The notes under the pieces are model-generated. The model did not search any database, was not told the DNA's origin, and was given only the letters and a program-made list of their open reading frames with translations. A DNA stretch of 33,929 nt from an uncultured Bacilli bacterium (lineage in GTDB: Bacteria; Bacillota_I; Bacilli_A; RF39; UBA660), in assembly GCA_944371305.1 (NCBI GenBank), contig CALVXM010000013.1, forward strand, positions 1 through 33,929, written 5' to 3'. Each line of letters opens with the position of its first letter. Positions within the stretch are counted from its first letter, which is position 1. The position numbers and the translations under genes were made by a program. Below are positions 8,809 through 16,816 of this stretch, in pieces.

Positions 8809-11616
8809 ATGGATAAAATAATTATTAAAGGTGCGAGGGAAAATAATTTAAAAAATATAAATATCGAATTACCTAAAAATAAATTAATTGTTATGACTGG
8901 TGTATCAGGAAGTGGTAAAAGTAGTTTAGCTTTTGATACGATTTACGCTGAAGGTCAAAGAAGATATGTTGAAAGTTTATCAGCCTATGCTAGACAATTT
9001 TTAGGTGGCACTGAAAAGCCTGATGTCGATAGTATCGAAGGGTTAAGTCCAGCTATTAGTATCGATCAGAAAACAACTAATAAAAATCCTCGTAGTACTG
9101 TTGGAACAATTACGGAAATATATGATTATTTAAGGTTGTTATATGCTAGAATTGGTATACCTTATTGTCCTATTCATAAAGAACCTATCACTAGTCAAAG
9201 CATTGAAGAGATGACTAATCAAATTATGAATTTAGAAACTGGTACTAAAATAAGAATTTTAAGCCCGGTTGTTTATGGTGAAAAAGGAACTCATAAGGAC
9301 TTATTAGAAATTTTAAAAAAAGACGGTTATGTAAGGGCAATTATCGATAATCAAGAATATGAATTAAACGAAGAAATAACATTAGAAAAAAATAAAAAAC
9401 ATTTTATTAAAGTGATTATTGATCGTTTAATTATTAAAGATGAAATTCGTAGTAGATTATATGAATCAATTGAAATAGCATCTAAATTAAGTCATGGTAA
9501 GGTTGTTATTGATGTGGTTGGACAAGATGAAATAATTATGAGTGAAAGTTATGCTTGTCCAAAATGTGATTTTTCTCTTCCAGAATTAGAACCTAGAATG
9601 TTCAGTTTTAATTCACCATATGGTGCTTGTGATGATTGTAAAGGTTTGGGTATCAAACTTAAAATTGATGAAGATTTAATTATTCCTAATAAGGATTTAA
9701 GTATTAATCAGGGGGCAATAGTAGCATTAAATTTAGATGATGATAATACATCTAGAACGCAAATTGAAACGGTCGCGAAATTTTATGACATCAATCTTGA
9801 TTTACCGATAAAAAAACTGGAACGTAAAAAATTAGATATTATTTTATATGGTTCTAAAGACATTTTGGAATTTAATTACATTTCTAAAAATGGTAATACT
9901 CGTAATAGTAAAGATTATTATGAAGGAGTAATTACTAATTTAGAAAGAAGATATATAGAAACTAAAAGTAATTGGATTCGTGAATGGATTGAAAATTATA
10001 TGACCGAATCAATTTGTTCTACTTGTCATGGTGCTAGGTTGGACGATTCAGTATTATCAGTACTTATTAATAAAAAAAATATTTATGAATTAACGAAATT
10101 AAGTATTAAAGAACTTAAAGAATTTTTATCAAATTTAAAACTTACAAAAGAACAACAAAGTATATCAGAACTTATTATTAAAGAAATATTAGCTCGTCTT
10201 TCATTTTTAATTAATGTTGGTTTGGAATATTTAACTTTAAACCGTTCTGCCGGAACTTTATCTGGTGGTGAAGCAGGAAGGATCAGATTAGCAACGCAAA
10301 TTGGTTCAAGGTTAACCGGTGTTTTATATGTTTTAGATGAACCAAGTATCGGCTTACATCAAAGAGACAATAATCGTTTAATTAATTCTTTATTGGAAAT
10401 GCGTGATTTAGGTAACACTTTAATCGTTGTCGAACACGATACTGATACGATGTTAGCTAGTGATTATTTGGTTGATATTGGTCCTTTAGCTGGATTACAC
10501 GGTGGGCAAGTAATTGCTTGTGGTACCCCTAAAGAAGTTATGGCTAATTCTGATAGTATTACTGGTAGATTTTTATCGGGTATTGATAAAATAGAAGTCC
10601 CTTTAAAAAGAAGAAAAGGTAATGGCAAAAAATTAGAAATAATTGGAGCTAGAGAAAATAATTTAAAAAACATTAATGTTAAAATACCACTCAACACATT
10701 TACTTGTATAACTGGGGTATCAGGAAGTGGGAAATCAACTTTAATTAATGAAATTTTATATAAAGCTGTAGCTAGTAATTTATATAAATTTAAGGAAAAA
10801 CCAGGTTTACACAAACAAATTAAAGGTTTAGAAAATATTGATAAAGTAATCGATATATCACAAACACCAATCGGTAGAACACCAAGGAGTAATCCGGCAA
10901 CTTATACTGGTGTTTTTGACGATATAAGAGAAGTTTTTGCTAGTACTAAAGAAGCAAAAATAAAAGGTTATGATAAAGGTCGTTTTTCATTTAACGTTAA
11001 AGGTGGAAGATGTGAGGCTTGTTGGGGTGACGGTGTTAAAAAAATTGAAATGCATTTTTTACCTGATGTTTATGTACCTTGTGAAGTTTGTCATGGAACA
11101 CGATATAATCATGAAACTTTAGAAATAAAATACAAAGGTAAAAGTATATATGATGTTTTAGAGATGCGAGTTGAAGAAGCAATTGAATTTTTTGAAAATG
11201 TTCCAAAAGTTAAAAGTAAATTACAAATGCTTATGGATGTTGGATTATCATATGTTAAATTAGGTCAAAGTGCTCCAACTTTATCTGGCGGCGAAGCAGC
11301 TCGGGTTAAGTTAGCTAAAGAATTACAAAAAAAGCCAACTGGTAAAAGTTTATTTATTTTAGATGAGCCTAGTACTGGTTTACATAGTTATGATATCAAG
11401 AAATTGTTAATTATTTTACAAAAGATTGTCGATAATGGTGATACAGTATTGGTTATTGAACATAATTTAGATATTATTAAAGTGGCTGATTATATCATCG
11501 ACTTAGGACCTGAAGGTGGCGATGAAGGGGGAAGAATCGTCGCTTGTGGAACTCCTGAGGAAGTCGTTAAAGTTAAAGAAAGTTATACTGGACAATTTTT
11601 AAAAGATTATTTATAA
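8809..11616 (+). CDS. uvrA: Excinuclease ABC subunit A
   Basis: UvrA is the damage-recognition ATPase of nucleotide excision repair and loads UvrB at lesions. Two ABC-type ATPase halves are visible. Walker A motifs are GVSGSGKSS near residue 32 and GVSGSGKST near residue 636. The ABC signatures LSGGEAGRIRLA and LSGGEAARVKLA are followed by Walker B stretches VLDEPSIGLH and ILDEPSTGLH. Two zinc-binding modules appear: CPKCDF...CDDCKGLG and CEACWGDG...CEVCHGTRY. The protein is complete at 935 residues. It is monocistronic, with its own promoter and terminator. Confidence 0.98.
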   Translation: MDKIIIKGARENNLKNINIELPKNKLIVMTGVSGSGKSSLAFDTIYAEGQRRYVESLSAYARQFLGGTEKPDVDSIEGLSPAISIDQKTTNKNPRSTVGTITEIYDYLRLLYARIGIPYCPIHKEPITSQSIEEMTNQIMNLETGTKIRILSPVVYGEKGTHKDLLEILKKDGYVRAIIDNQEYELNEEITLEKNKKHFIKVIIDRLIIKDEIRSRLYESIEIASKLSHGKVVIDVVGQDEIIMSESYACPKCDFSLPELEPRMFSFNSPYGACDDCKGLGIKLKIDEDLIIPNKDLSINQGAIVALNLDDDNTSRTQIETVAKFYDINLDLPIKKLERKKLDIILYGSKDILEFNYISKNGNTRNSKDYYEGVITNLERRYIETKSNWIREWIENYMTESICSTCHGARLDDSVLSVLINKKNIYELTKLSIKELKEFLSNLKLTKEQQSISELIIKEILARLSFLINVGLEYLTLNRSAGTLSGGEAGRIRLATQIGSRLTGVLYVLDEPSIGLHQRDNNRLINSLLEMRDLGNTLIVVEHDTDTMLASDYLVDIGPLAGLHGGQVIACGTPKEVMANSDSITGRFLSGIDKIEVPLKRRKGNGKKLEIIGARENNLKNINVKIPLNTFTCITGVSGSGKSTLINEILYKAVASNLYKFKEKPGLHKQIKGLENIDKVIDISQTPIGRTPRSNPATYTGVFDDIREVFASTKEAKIKGYDKGRFSFNVKGGRCEACWGDGVKKIEMHFLPDVYVPCEVCHGTRYNHETLEIKYKGKSIYDVLEMRVEEAIEFFENVPKVKSKLQMLMDVGLSYVKLGQSAPTLSGGEAARVKLAKELQKKPTGKSLFILDEPSTGLHSYDIKKLLIILQKIVDNGDTVLVIEHNLDIIKVADYIIDLGPEGGDEGGRIVACGTPEEVVKVKESYTGQFLKDYL

Positions 11617-11646
11617 AAGTGATTTGAAAAGTAAATCACTTTTTTT
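11616..11646 (+). terminator. Intrinsic terminator of uvrA
   Basis: AAAGTGATTT (11616-11625) pairs with AAATCACTTT (11633-11642) around a 7-base loop, followed by a T-run. It starts within the uvrA stop codon. Confidence 0.88.
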
Positions 11647-11719
11647 GATAAAAAAATTGAAATTTTAGCAGGATTTTATAAAATTTTATTCGTATATAAC
11701 TAGTAAGGAGGTGAGAAAA

Positions 11720-13621
11720 GTGAAAAAGCTTATTTGGTTAATTTTGTTATGTTCATCAGTTATGACGGTTAAAGCTAGTGAAATTTATTATGGTGATTAT
11801 AAAGAATTTAGTGCTTTTACACCAAATGAAATATTGGCTGATGATGTTACTAATGTGGTAGTAGAAGAAAGATATCTTTGGTATAAAGAAAAGAATATAT
11901 TAGGCGATTATAAATTATATAACTTACAAGAACAATTTTCTGATGATTGTTATTATTCAGATTTTTCTAGTTGGAGTAATAACAAAATTGATAACGAAGG
12001 TTATATTTATGAACAGAGAACAAAATATAATTATACTTTATCTGATGGCGTAAGATATATTCATTTATATAATTTACAAGGAAGTTATGATGCTTTTCGT
12101 ATTACTGAATTGATTGTTAATGTTGCTGGTAAATCAATTGATTATCAATATATATGTGATGGTTGTTGGGAAGATTTTGATAAATATATTAATAATGGCA
12201 TATATGATGAAAACAAATCTTATATTGATAATGGTGGTTCTTTAATTATTGATCTAGGAAAAAATTATCCAATTCATCAAATTGAAGTAATATTTTATCT
12301 TTTTGATTTAGGGCCATCTGACAAATTATATACAGTTGGTTACTCAAAAGATAAGAAAAACATCTATCTTTCTCAAAATTTTAAACTTAAATTTGCTGAC
12401 GAATATTGGAAAAATGCTAAAAAAATTAGATTTAATATCTTTGATTTAGATATTTCTCAAACTGAATGGACTAACAATGAAGTATCGTATGAGTTAAGAA
12501 CTGATAATTATGTTTTAGGGTCACAAACTAGTTTAGAATATCGGTATAAAGAAAAATGGTGTCGACCATTAACTATTACACGTGAGTATTATGAAGATTA
12601 TTCTAAAGATTCAGTAGCGGATTATACATATAAAGATATTAATACAAAAACTTTATTTTATAGTTATCAACTTCGTGACAAGTTAGAATTAGAAATTTAC
12701 GAGATTAATGAAAATAATTTTGATTTGAATAATTTTGTTGTTTTTGCAACAGATCAAGTCTTGATTGAAGATGACATCGATTGGAGTAAAAATGGTTATT
12801 ATAACGTTAAATTTATCCTAAATGATTTAATTGTCGATAAGGAGATAGTTGTAAATTTAGATGAAAATACCATAAAAGATTTAAACGCTGAAATTAATAC
12901 TTTAAAAGAACAATTAGAAAATTTAAAGGAAGAGTTTGATGAAAACAAAAAAAATTATGAAGAAATTATTAGCGATTTAAATAATAAATTAAATGATTGT
13001 AATTTTAATAATGAATGTTTAAATCAAGTTATTTTAGAAAAAGAACAAATAATTAAAGATTATGAAGATAAAATAGTTTATTTATCGAATTTGATTAACG
13101 AATTGCAAGTTAAATTATCTTCTAAAATATCGCAAATTGATGATCTTACTAATGTGAATGCTACTTTAAATAATGAAATTTTTGATTTAGAGAAAGAATT
13201 ACATGATTTGAAAAATAGTAGTTTAAAGCTCAATAAAGATTTAGTTGAAAATTATGGAGTAGTTAATAAATTAAAAAATTTGATTAATTTTTATGAAAAC
13301 AAGATTAAAGAATTAGAAGAAGATATTAGAAAAATGAATACTGATATTAGTAATACTTTACTTGAAAAAGATGAATTAATTAGTAAGTATGTTAATCAGG
13401 TTAAGATATTAGAAAGTAAGTTAAATAATGGTTGTTTAGAGGTGACTACTGATTTAAATTTAGAGAAAGAATCTAATCGAGAGTTAAATAATAAATTAGA
13501 TGGTTATGTTTTAAAAATAAATAATGGTCGAATTATTAATCTAATTTTGATAATTATTTTGATCTTGGTGTTATTGCTATTCTTGATTATGAAATGTCTA
13601 AAAAAAGCGACTAAAAAATAA
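11720..13621 (+). CDS. Secreted coiled-coil protein with C-terminal membrane anchor
   Basis: A 633-residue protein of unknown function. Residues 1-18 (MKKLIWLILLCSSVMTVKA) form a signal peptide with an A-x-A-like cleavage site. Residues ~20-370 are rich in Tyr, Asp, Asn and aromatic strands, with few cysteines (YICDGCW). Residues ~380-590 are a long heptad-like coiled coil (LNAEINTLKEQLENLKEEF and onward). Residues ~605-624 are one hydrophobic span (IINLILIIILILVLLLFLIM) followed by a basic tail, so the body should lie outside the cell. The start is GTG 11720, eight bases after AAGGAGGTGA; an earlier GTG at 11711 lies inside that ribosome site. No terminator separates it from spoIIAA 68 bases downstream, so a sporulation or envelope link is possible but unproven. 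Confidence 0.75.
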   Translation: MKKLIWLILLCSSVMTVKASEIYYGDYKEFSAFTPNEILADDVTNVVVEERYLWYKEKNILGDYKLYNLQEQFSDDCYYSDFSSWSNNKIDNEGYIYEQRTKYNYTLSDGVRYIHLYNLQGSYDAFRITELIVNVAGKSIDYQYICDGCWEDFDKYINNGIYDENKSYIDNGGSLIIDLGKNYPIHQIEVIFYLFDLGPSDKLYTVGYSKDKKNIYLSQNFKLKFADEYWKNAKKIRFNIFDLDISQTEWTNNEVSYELRTDNYVLGSQTSLEYRYKEKWCRPLTITREYYEDYSKDSVADYTYKDINTKTLFYSYQLRDKLELEIYEINENNFDLNNFVVFATDQVLIEDDIDWSKNGYYNVKFILNDLIVDKEIVVNLDENTIKDLNAEINTLKEQLENLKEEFDENKKNYEEIISDLNNKLNDCNFNNECLNQVILEKEQIIKDYEDKIVYLSNLINELQVKLSSKISQIDDLTNVNATLNNEIFDLEKELHDLKNSSLKLNKDLVENYGVVNKLKNLINFYENKIKELEEDIRKMNTDISNTLLEKDELISKYVNQVKILESKLNNGCLEVTTDLNLEKESNRELNNKLDGYVLKINNGRIINLILIIILILVLLLFLIMKCLKKATKK

Positions 13622-13689
13622 GTCTAGTTTTGTCGAATTTGTATAAATTAAAAAAAATGTGTGCTAAATTATTATGGAAGGTGATTAGC

Positions 13690-14037
13690 TTGTTAGATAT
13701 AAATATAGAATTTTGTAAAGGAATTTTGTTTATTAGGCTAAATGGTGTTTTAGATAAAAATACAGTTGGAAAGTTAAAAGAAGAGGTTAATACTTTAGTT
13801 GAGGAAAATGGAATTAGAAATATTGTTTTTAATATTAGTAGTTTAAATTCAATTGATTGTTATGGTATAAATGCCTTGCTTAATAATTATGAATTGTGTA
13901 AAAATAACAATGGTCAAAGTTTGGTATGTGGCATCAATAATAATTTAGTGAAACATCGTATTAATAATAGTCGTTTACTTAAATATATGTATGAAGTTTC
14001 TGATGAATTAAGTGCAATTAATATAATAAATTTATAG
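13690..14037 (+). CDS. spoIIAA: STAS-domain anti-sigma factor antagonist, SpoIIAA-like
   Basis: SpoIIAA normally binds the anti-sigma kinase SpoIIAB to free sigmaF in the forespore and is itself switched off by phosphorylation on serine. From the TTG at 13690 (behind GGAAGGTGATT) the protein has 115 residues, like Bacillus SpoIIAA. The STAS fold is recognisable: GILFIRLNGVLDKNT, then IRNIVFNISSLNSID, then the helix YGINALLNNYELC. The usual D-S-[ST]-G phospho-site reads D56-C57-Y58-G59, so the serine acceptor is a cysteine. Translation from an upstream TTG at 13630 would add 20 residues but lacks a ribosome site. It lies 8 bases before a sigmaF-type gene, the spoIIA order but with no spoIIAB between them. 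Confidence 0.82.
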   Translation: MLDINIEFCKGILFIRLNGVLDKNTVGKLKEEVNTLVEENGIRNIVFNISSLNSIDCYGINALLNNYELCKNNNGQSLVCGINNNLVKHRINNSRLLKYMYEVSDELSAINIINL

Positions 14038-14045
14038 GAGGAATC

Positions 14046-14699
14046 ATGGAAGAACTAATATTAGAAAATAGAAATCTTATTTATTCGATAACTAAATATT
14101 TTGAAAAATATTCGAATAAAGAAGATTTGTTTCAAGCTGGTTGTATTGGGATGATTTTAGCTTACAAAAATTATGATGCTAATATGAATGTTAAATTTAC
14201 AACTTATGCCTATCCCTATATATTGGGTGAGATGAAAAAATTAGTTCGAGAAGATAAGAGTGTTAAAATTAGTCGTAATATTCAATCATTAAGTTTAAAA
14301 ATTGAAAAAGCTAATATTTTATTGACACAAAAATTAATGAGAGATCCAACTATTGTTGAACTTTCTGATTTTTTAGAAATACCTATTAGTATGATTGAGG
14401 ACGCTTTAAATAGTACTCGTCCGATTTATAGTATCGATGAACCATTAAATAATGATGGAAAAGAAATTACTCTTCAAGATACTATTGGGAAAATTGATAA
14501 TATGAATATGGATGATTTATTATTACTTAAAGAAGAGTTGACTAAGTTAAATCCTTTTGAAAAAAAATTAATAAGTAAACGTTATATGAATGATATGACG
14601 CAACAGCAAACTGCTAAAGAATTAGGTATCAGTCAAGTTCAAGTTTCACGTGGCGAACAAAAAATATTAACTAAATTAAAGTCAAAACTAGTTGCTTAA
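14046..14699 (+). CDS. sigF: Sporulation sigma factor, sigmaF/sigmaG type
   Basis: A 217-residue sigma-70 family factor. Region 2 is clear (EDLFQAGCIGMILAYKNYDA, then KFTTYAYPYILGEMKKLVRED). Region 3 (LSLKIEKANILLTQKLMRDP) follows, and region 4 has the helix-turn-helix (TAKELGISQVQVSRGEQKIL). The QVQVSR ending of region 4 and the short length are typical of the SpoIIAC/SpoIIIG forespore group. Bacillus sigmaF has about 255 residues, so this one is trimmed. Its position after spoIIAA and before spoVAC supports sigmaF; sigmaG remains possible. The ribosome site is AGGAGG. The stop codon sits in the loop of a strong terminator. Confidence 0.85.
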   Translation: MEELILENRNLIYSITKYFEKYSNKEDLFQAGCIGMILAYKNYDANMNVKFTTYAYPYILGEMKKLVREDKSVKISRNIQSLSLKIEKANILLTQKLMRDPTIVELSDFLEIPISMIEDALNSTRPIYSIDEPLNNDGKEITLQDTIGKIDNMNMDDLLLLKEELTKLNPFEKKLISKRYMNDMTQQQTAKELGISQVQVSRGEQKILTKLKSKLVA

Positions 14700-14710
14700 A
14701 CTAGTTTTTT
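14685..14710 (+). terminator. Intrinsic terminator overlapping the sigF stop codon
   Basis: AAACTAGTT (14685-14693) pairs with AACTAGTTT (14699-14707) around GCTTA, with a T-run to 14710. It separates the spoIIAA-sigF unit from spoVAC, which in Bacillus lie in neighbouring operons. Confidence 0.85.
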
Positions 14711-14711
14711 C

Positions 14712-14740
14712 GTATAAAAAAATAATAAATTTCCATAATA
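14712..14740 (+). promoter_or_regulatory. Putative sigmaG-type promoter of spoVAC-D-E
   Basis: GTATA (14712-14716), a 17-base spacer and CATAATA (14734-14740) match the published sigmaG consensus GHATR, about 18 bases, CATnHTA at every specified base. It falls exactly between the sigF terminator and spoVAC, and spoVA is a sigmaG operon in Bacillus. AT-rich context raises the chance of a random match, so this is a prediction. Confidence 0.6.
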
Positions 14741-14757
14741 GTTTTAGGAGGAAGATT

Positions 14758-15198
14758 ATGGAAGATAAAAAATATAAAAATTTGGTAGATAAACATACAC
14801 CTAAAGAAAATGTTTTGGACAATGCTTTGATTGCATTTGTTGTTGGTGGTTTGATGGGAATTTTAGGGCAAGGATTAATAGATATATATACGTATCTATT
14901 TAATATTTCGACTAGTGATGCTTCAATGTTGATGATAGTTACTTTAATATTTTTAGGGTGCCTATTAACTTGCTTAGGATTTTTTGATAAAATGGTTCAT
15001 TTTGCGCGATGTGGTTTGATTATACCTATAACTGGTTTTGCGCATGCGATGATGAGTGCTGCTTTAGAATACCGTAAAGAAGGATTAGTAACTGGTATTG
15101 GAGCTAATATGTTTAAGTTAGCAGGAACTGTTATTATTTTTGGTGTAGTTAGTGCTTATATATTTGGATTAATTAGATTAATTATTATGGGAGGATAG
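14758..15198 (+). CDS. spoVAC: Stage V sporulation protein AC
   Basis: SpoVAC is an inner-membrane component of the SpoVA complex, which moves dipicolinic acid into the forespore and releases it at germination; in Bacillus it behaves as a mechanosensitive channel. The 146-residue protein starts at ATG 14758 behind TTTTAGGAGG; a longer in-frame reading from 14692 lacks a ribosome site and lies in the terminator. After a polar N-terminus (YKNLVDKHTPKENVLDNAL) come about four membrane spans with the conserved segments FVVGGLMGILGQGL, GFFDKMVHFARCGLIIPITGFAHAM and KEGLVTGIGANMFKLAG. Its TAG stop is two bases before spoVAD. Confidence 0.95.
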   Translation: MEDKKYKNLVDKHTPKENVLDNALIAFVVGGLMGILGQGLIDIYTYLFNISTSDASMLMIVTLIFLGCLLTCLGFFDKMVHFARCGLIIPITGFAHAMMSAALEYRKEGLVTGIGANMFKLAGTVIIFGVVSAYIFGLIRLIIMGG

Positions 15199-15200
15199 TT

Positions 15201-16190
15201 ATGACTTTTAAATATAATAATGTGTATATAAATGATTCGGCAACTGTAACAGGACCTTATGAAAGTAATGGTCCATTATCTAAATATTTTGATAAAAGTT
15301 ATGATGATTTATATTTTGGAACTAAAACATGGGAATTGGCTGAAGTGAAATTGATTGAAGAATCAATAGATATATTACTTAATAAAATTTCTAAAACTAG
15401 GTTTGATATTAACGTATTAATATCTGGTGATTTATTAAATCAGTTAGTTGCCACTAATTATGCTGCTTCTAGTTTGGGAATACCTTTGATTGGAATATAT
15501 GGAGCTTGTTCAACTAGTGTTTTAGGTTTAATTATTGCTGCTAATATGATTGAGTCAGGACAAATAAAAAATGCTATCGCATCTACTTCATCACACAATA
15601 ATGCTGCTGAGAAGCAATTTAGGTATCCAACAGAATATGGTGGTCCAAAAAGAAAAACTACAACTTTTACTGCTACTGGAGGAGCTAGTGCTTATTTATC
15701 ATCTTATAAAAAAGGTATTAAAGTTGAAAGTGGGACTTTAGGTACTGTTGTTGATTTAGGGATAACTGATGTGTATCATATGGGAGCAGTTATGGCACCA
15801 GCAGCGGCTAAAACAATTTATGATCATTTAAGAGAAACTAAACGAGAAATTGGTTATTATGATTTAATTTTAACGGGTGATTTAGGTATATATGGTAAAG
15901 AAATATTAAAAGATTATATGTTATCAGAATATAATATCGATCTAAAAAATTATGATGATTGTGGGACTATTATTTACGATGTTTCTAAACAACCTGTATA
16001 TGCTGGAGCAAGTGGACCAGCTTGTGCTCCATTAGTTACTTATAGTTATATTTTTAACAAAATGTATAAAAGAGAGATTAAAAGAGTTTTATTAATAGCG
16101 ACGGGAGCATTAATGAATACAACTATGGTCAATACTAAAAACACAATACCAGCTATTGCTCATGCGATTAGTTTGGAGGTGGTAGAATGA
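15201..16190 (+). CDS. spoVAD: Stage V sporulation protein AD
   Basis: SpoVAD is the soluble, thiolase-fold SpoVA subunit that binds dipicolinic acid. The 329 residues match the family (about 338 in Bacillus). Visible signatures are the N-terminal YINDSATVTGPYESNGPLS, then TWELAEVKLIEES, the thiolase-like GIYGACSTSVLGL, SSHNNAAEKQFRYPTEYG, VVDLGITDVYHMGAVMAPAAA and LTGDLGIYGKE, and the late SGPACAPLVTYSYI. The ATG follows GGGAGGATAGTT. Its stop overlaps the spoVAE start by ATGA. Confidence 0.96.
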   Translation: MTFKYNNVYINDSATVTGPYESNGPLSKYFDKSYDDLYFGTKTWELAEVKLIEESIDILLNKISKTRFDINVLISGDLLNQLVATNYAASSLGIPLIGIYGACSTSVLGLIIAANMIESGQIKNAIASTSSHNNAAEKQFRYPTEYGGPKRKTTTFTATGGASAYLSSYKKGIKVESGTLGTVVDLGITDVYHMGAVMAPAAAKTIYDHLRETKREIGYYDLILTGDLGIYGKEILKDYMLSEYNIDLKNYDDCGTIIYDVSKQPVYAGASGPACAPLVTYSYIFNKMYKREIKRVLLIATGALMNTTMVNTKNTIPAIAHAISLEVVE

Positions 16191-16537
16191 TTTATATCAA
16201 CTCTTTCTTATTTTGTGGTTTTGTTTGTTTGATTGGTCAATTGATATTAGACAACACTAAATTAACACCTGGTCATATTACAACTATTTTTGTTGTTTTA
16301 GGATGCTTTTTAGATGTGTTTAATATTTATGATAAAATTATTTTATGGGCCGGAGGCGGAGCAATGGTTCCGATTACTAGTTTTGGGCACTTATTAATAC
16401 ATGGTGCGATGGTGACTACTACCGATGTTGGTATTATGGGATTAATGAGTGGTATGTTTAATTTGACCGCTTCAGGTATTACTGCTGCTATTGTCTTTTC
16501 GTTTGTTTTATCTTTAATATTTAAACCTAAGGATTAA
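16187..16537 (+). CDS. spoVAE: Stage V sporulation protein AE (SpoVAEb type)
   Basis: A 116-residue membrane protein with three to four hydrophobic spans, the third integral piece of the minimal SpoVAC-D-E dipicolinate transporter. Family segments seen are FLFCGFVCLIGQLILDNTKLTPGHITTIFV (read in parts), FLDVFNIYDKIILWAGGGAMVPITSFGHLL and a glycine-rich end GIMGLMSGMFNLTASGITAAI. SpoVAC and SpoVAE resemble each other in the PITSFGH/PITGFAH loop, as known for these families. It is the last gene before a terminator. SpoVAA, AB, AEa and AF, present in Bacillus, are not here; the AC-AD-AE set is the clostridial minimum. Confidence 0.95.
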   Translation: MIYINSFLFCGFVCLIGQLILDNTKLTPGHITTIFVVLGCFLDVFNIYDKIILWAGGGAMVPITSFGHLLIHGAMVTTTDVGIMGLMSGMFNLTASGITAAIVFSFVLSLIFKPKD

Positions 16538-16564
16538 AAAATCAATTTAAAATTGATTTTTTTG
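16538..16564 (+). terminator. Intrinsic terminator of spoVA
   Basis: AAAATCAATT (16538-16547) pairs with AATTGATTTT (16551-16560) around a 3-base loop, followed by TTTT. Confidence 0.85.
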
Positions 16565-16574
16565 TTTATAAGTA

Positions 16575-16603
16575 TTGCTAAAAGATTAAAAATATAGTAC
16601 AAT
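16575..16603 (+). promoter_or_regulatory. SigmaA promoter of tRNA-Ser
   Basis: TTGCTA (16575-16580), a 17-base spacer and TACAAT (16598-16603), about 17 bases before the mature tRNA 5' end. Confidence 0.75.
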
Positions 16604-16620
16604 TGATTTGTAGCGTTTTT

Positions 16621-16711
16621 GGAGTAGTACTCAAGAGGCTGAAGAGGCGCCCCTGCTAAGGGTGTAGGTCGGGTAACCGGCGCGAAGGTTCAAATCCTTT
16701 CTACTCCGCCA
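16621..16711 (+). tRNA. trnS: tRNA-Ser (anticodon GCU)
   Basis: Complete cloverleaf with a long variable arm typical of serine tRNAs. The acceptor stem GGAGTAG (16621-16627) pairs with CTACTCC (16701-16707), followed by discriminator G and an encoded CCA (16709-16711). The anticodon stem CCCCT/AGGGG-type arm encloses a loop with GCT, which reads AGC and AGU serine codons. The T-loop GTTCAAATC is intact. It has its own promoter and terminator and stands alone, with no tRNA cluster nearby. Confidence 0.97.
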
Positions 16712-16723
16712 TTAGATAAATAT

Positions 16724-16746
16724 CCCTTATTTTATAAGGGTTTTTA
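16724..16746 (+). terminator. Intrinsic terminator of tRNA-Ser
   Basis: CCCTTAT (16724-16730) pairs with ATAAGGG (16734-16740) around TTT, followed by a T-rich tract. Confidence 0.88.
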
Positions 16747-16761
16747 TTTTGTGAAAAACTG

Positions 16762-16781
16762 TTACCTCTTAATTACCTCTT
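16762..16781 (+). repeat. Tandem 9-bp direct repeat TTACCTCTT
   Basis: TTACCTCTT occurs at 16762-16770 and again at 16773-16781, two bases apart, about 50 bases after a tRNA gene. Its meaning is unknown; it could be an operator-like repeat or a relic of site-specific integration, but no integrase is near. Confidence 0.5.
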
Positions 16782-16816
16782 GATTTTATCTTAAAGTTAG
16801 AAAGAAATAGATTGAA

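Noticed and set aside
11650-11719. SigmaH-type promoter (AGGATTT) before the coiled-coil gene
   Set aside because: The -35-like AGGATTT has no GAAT -10 at the right distance.
16575-16815. Integrated mobile element at tRNA-Ser
   Set aside because: No integrase, no repeat of the tRNA 3' end and no phage or conjugation genes nearby.
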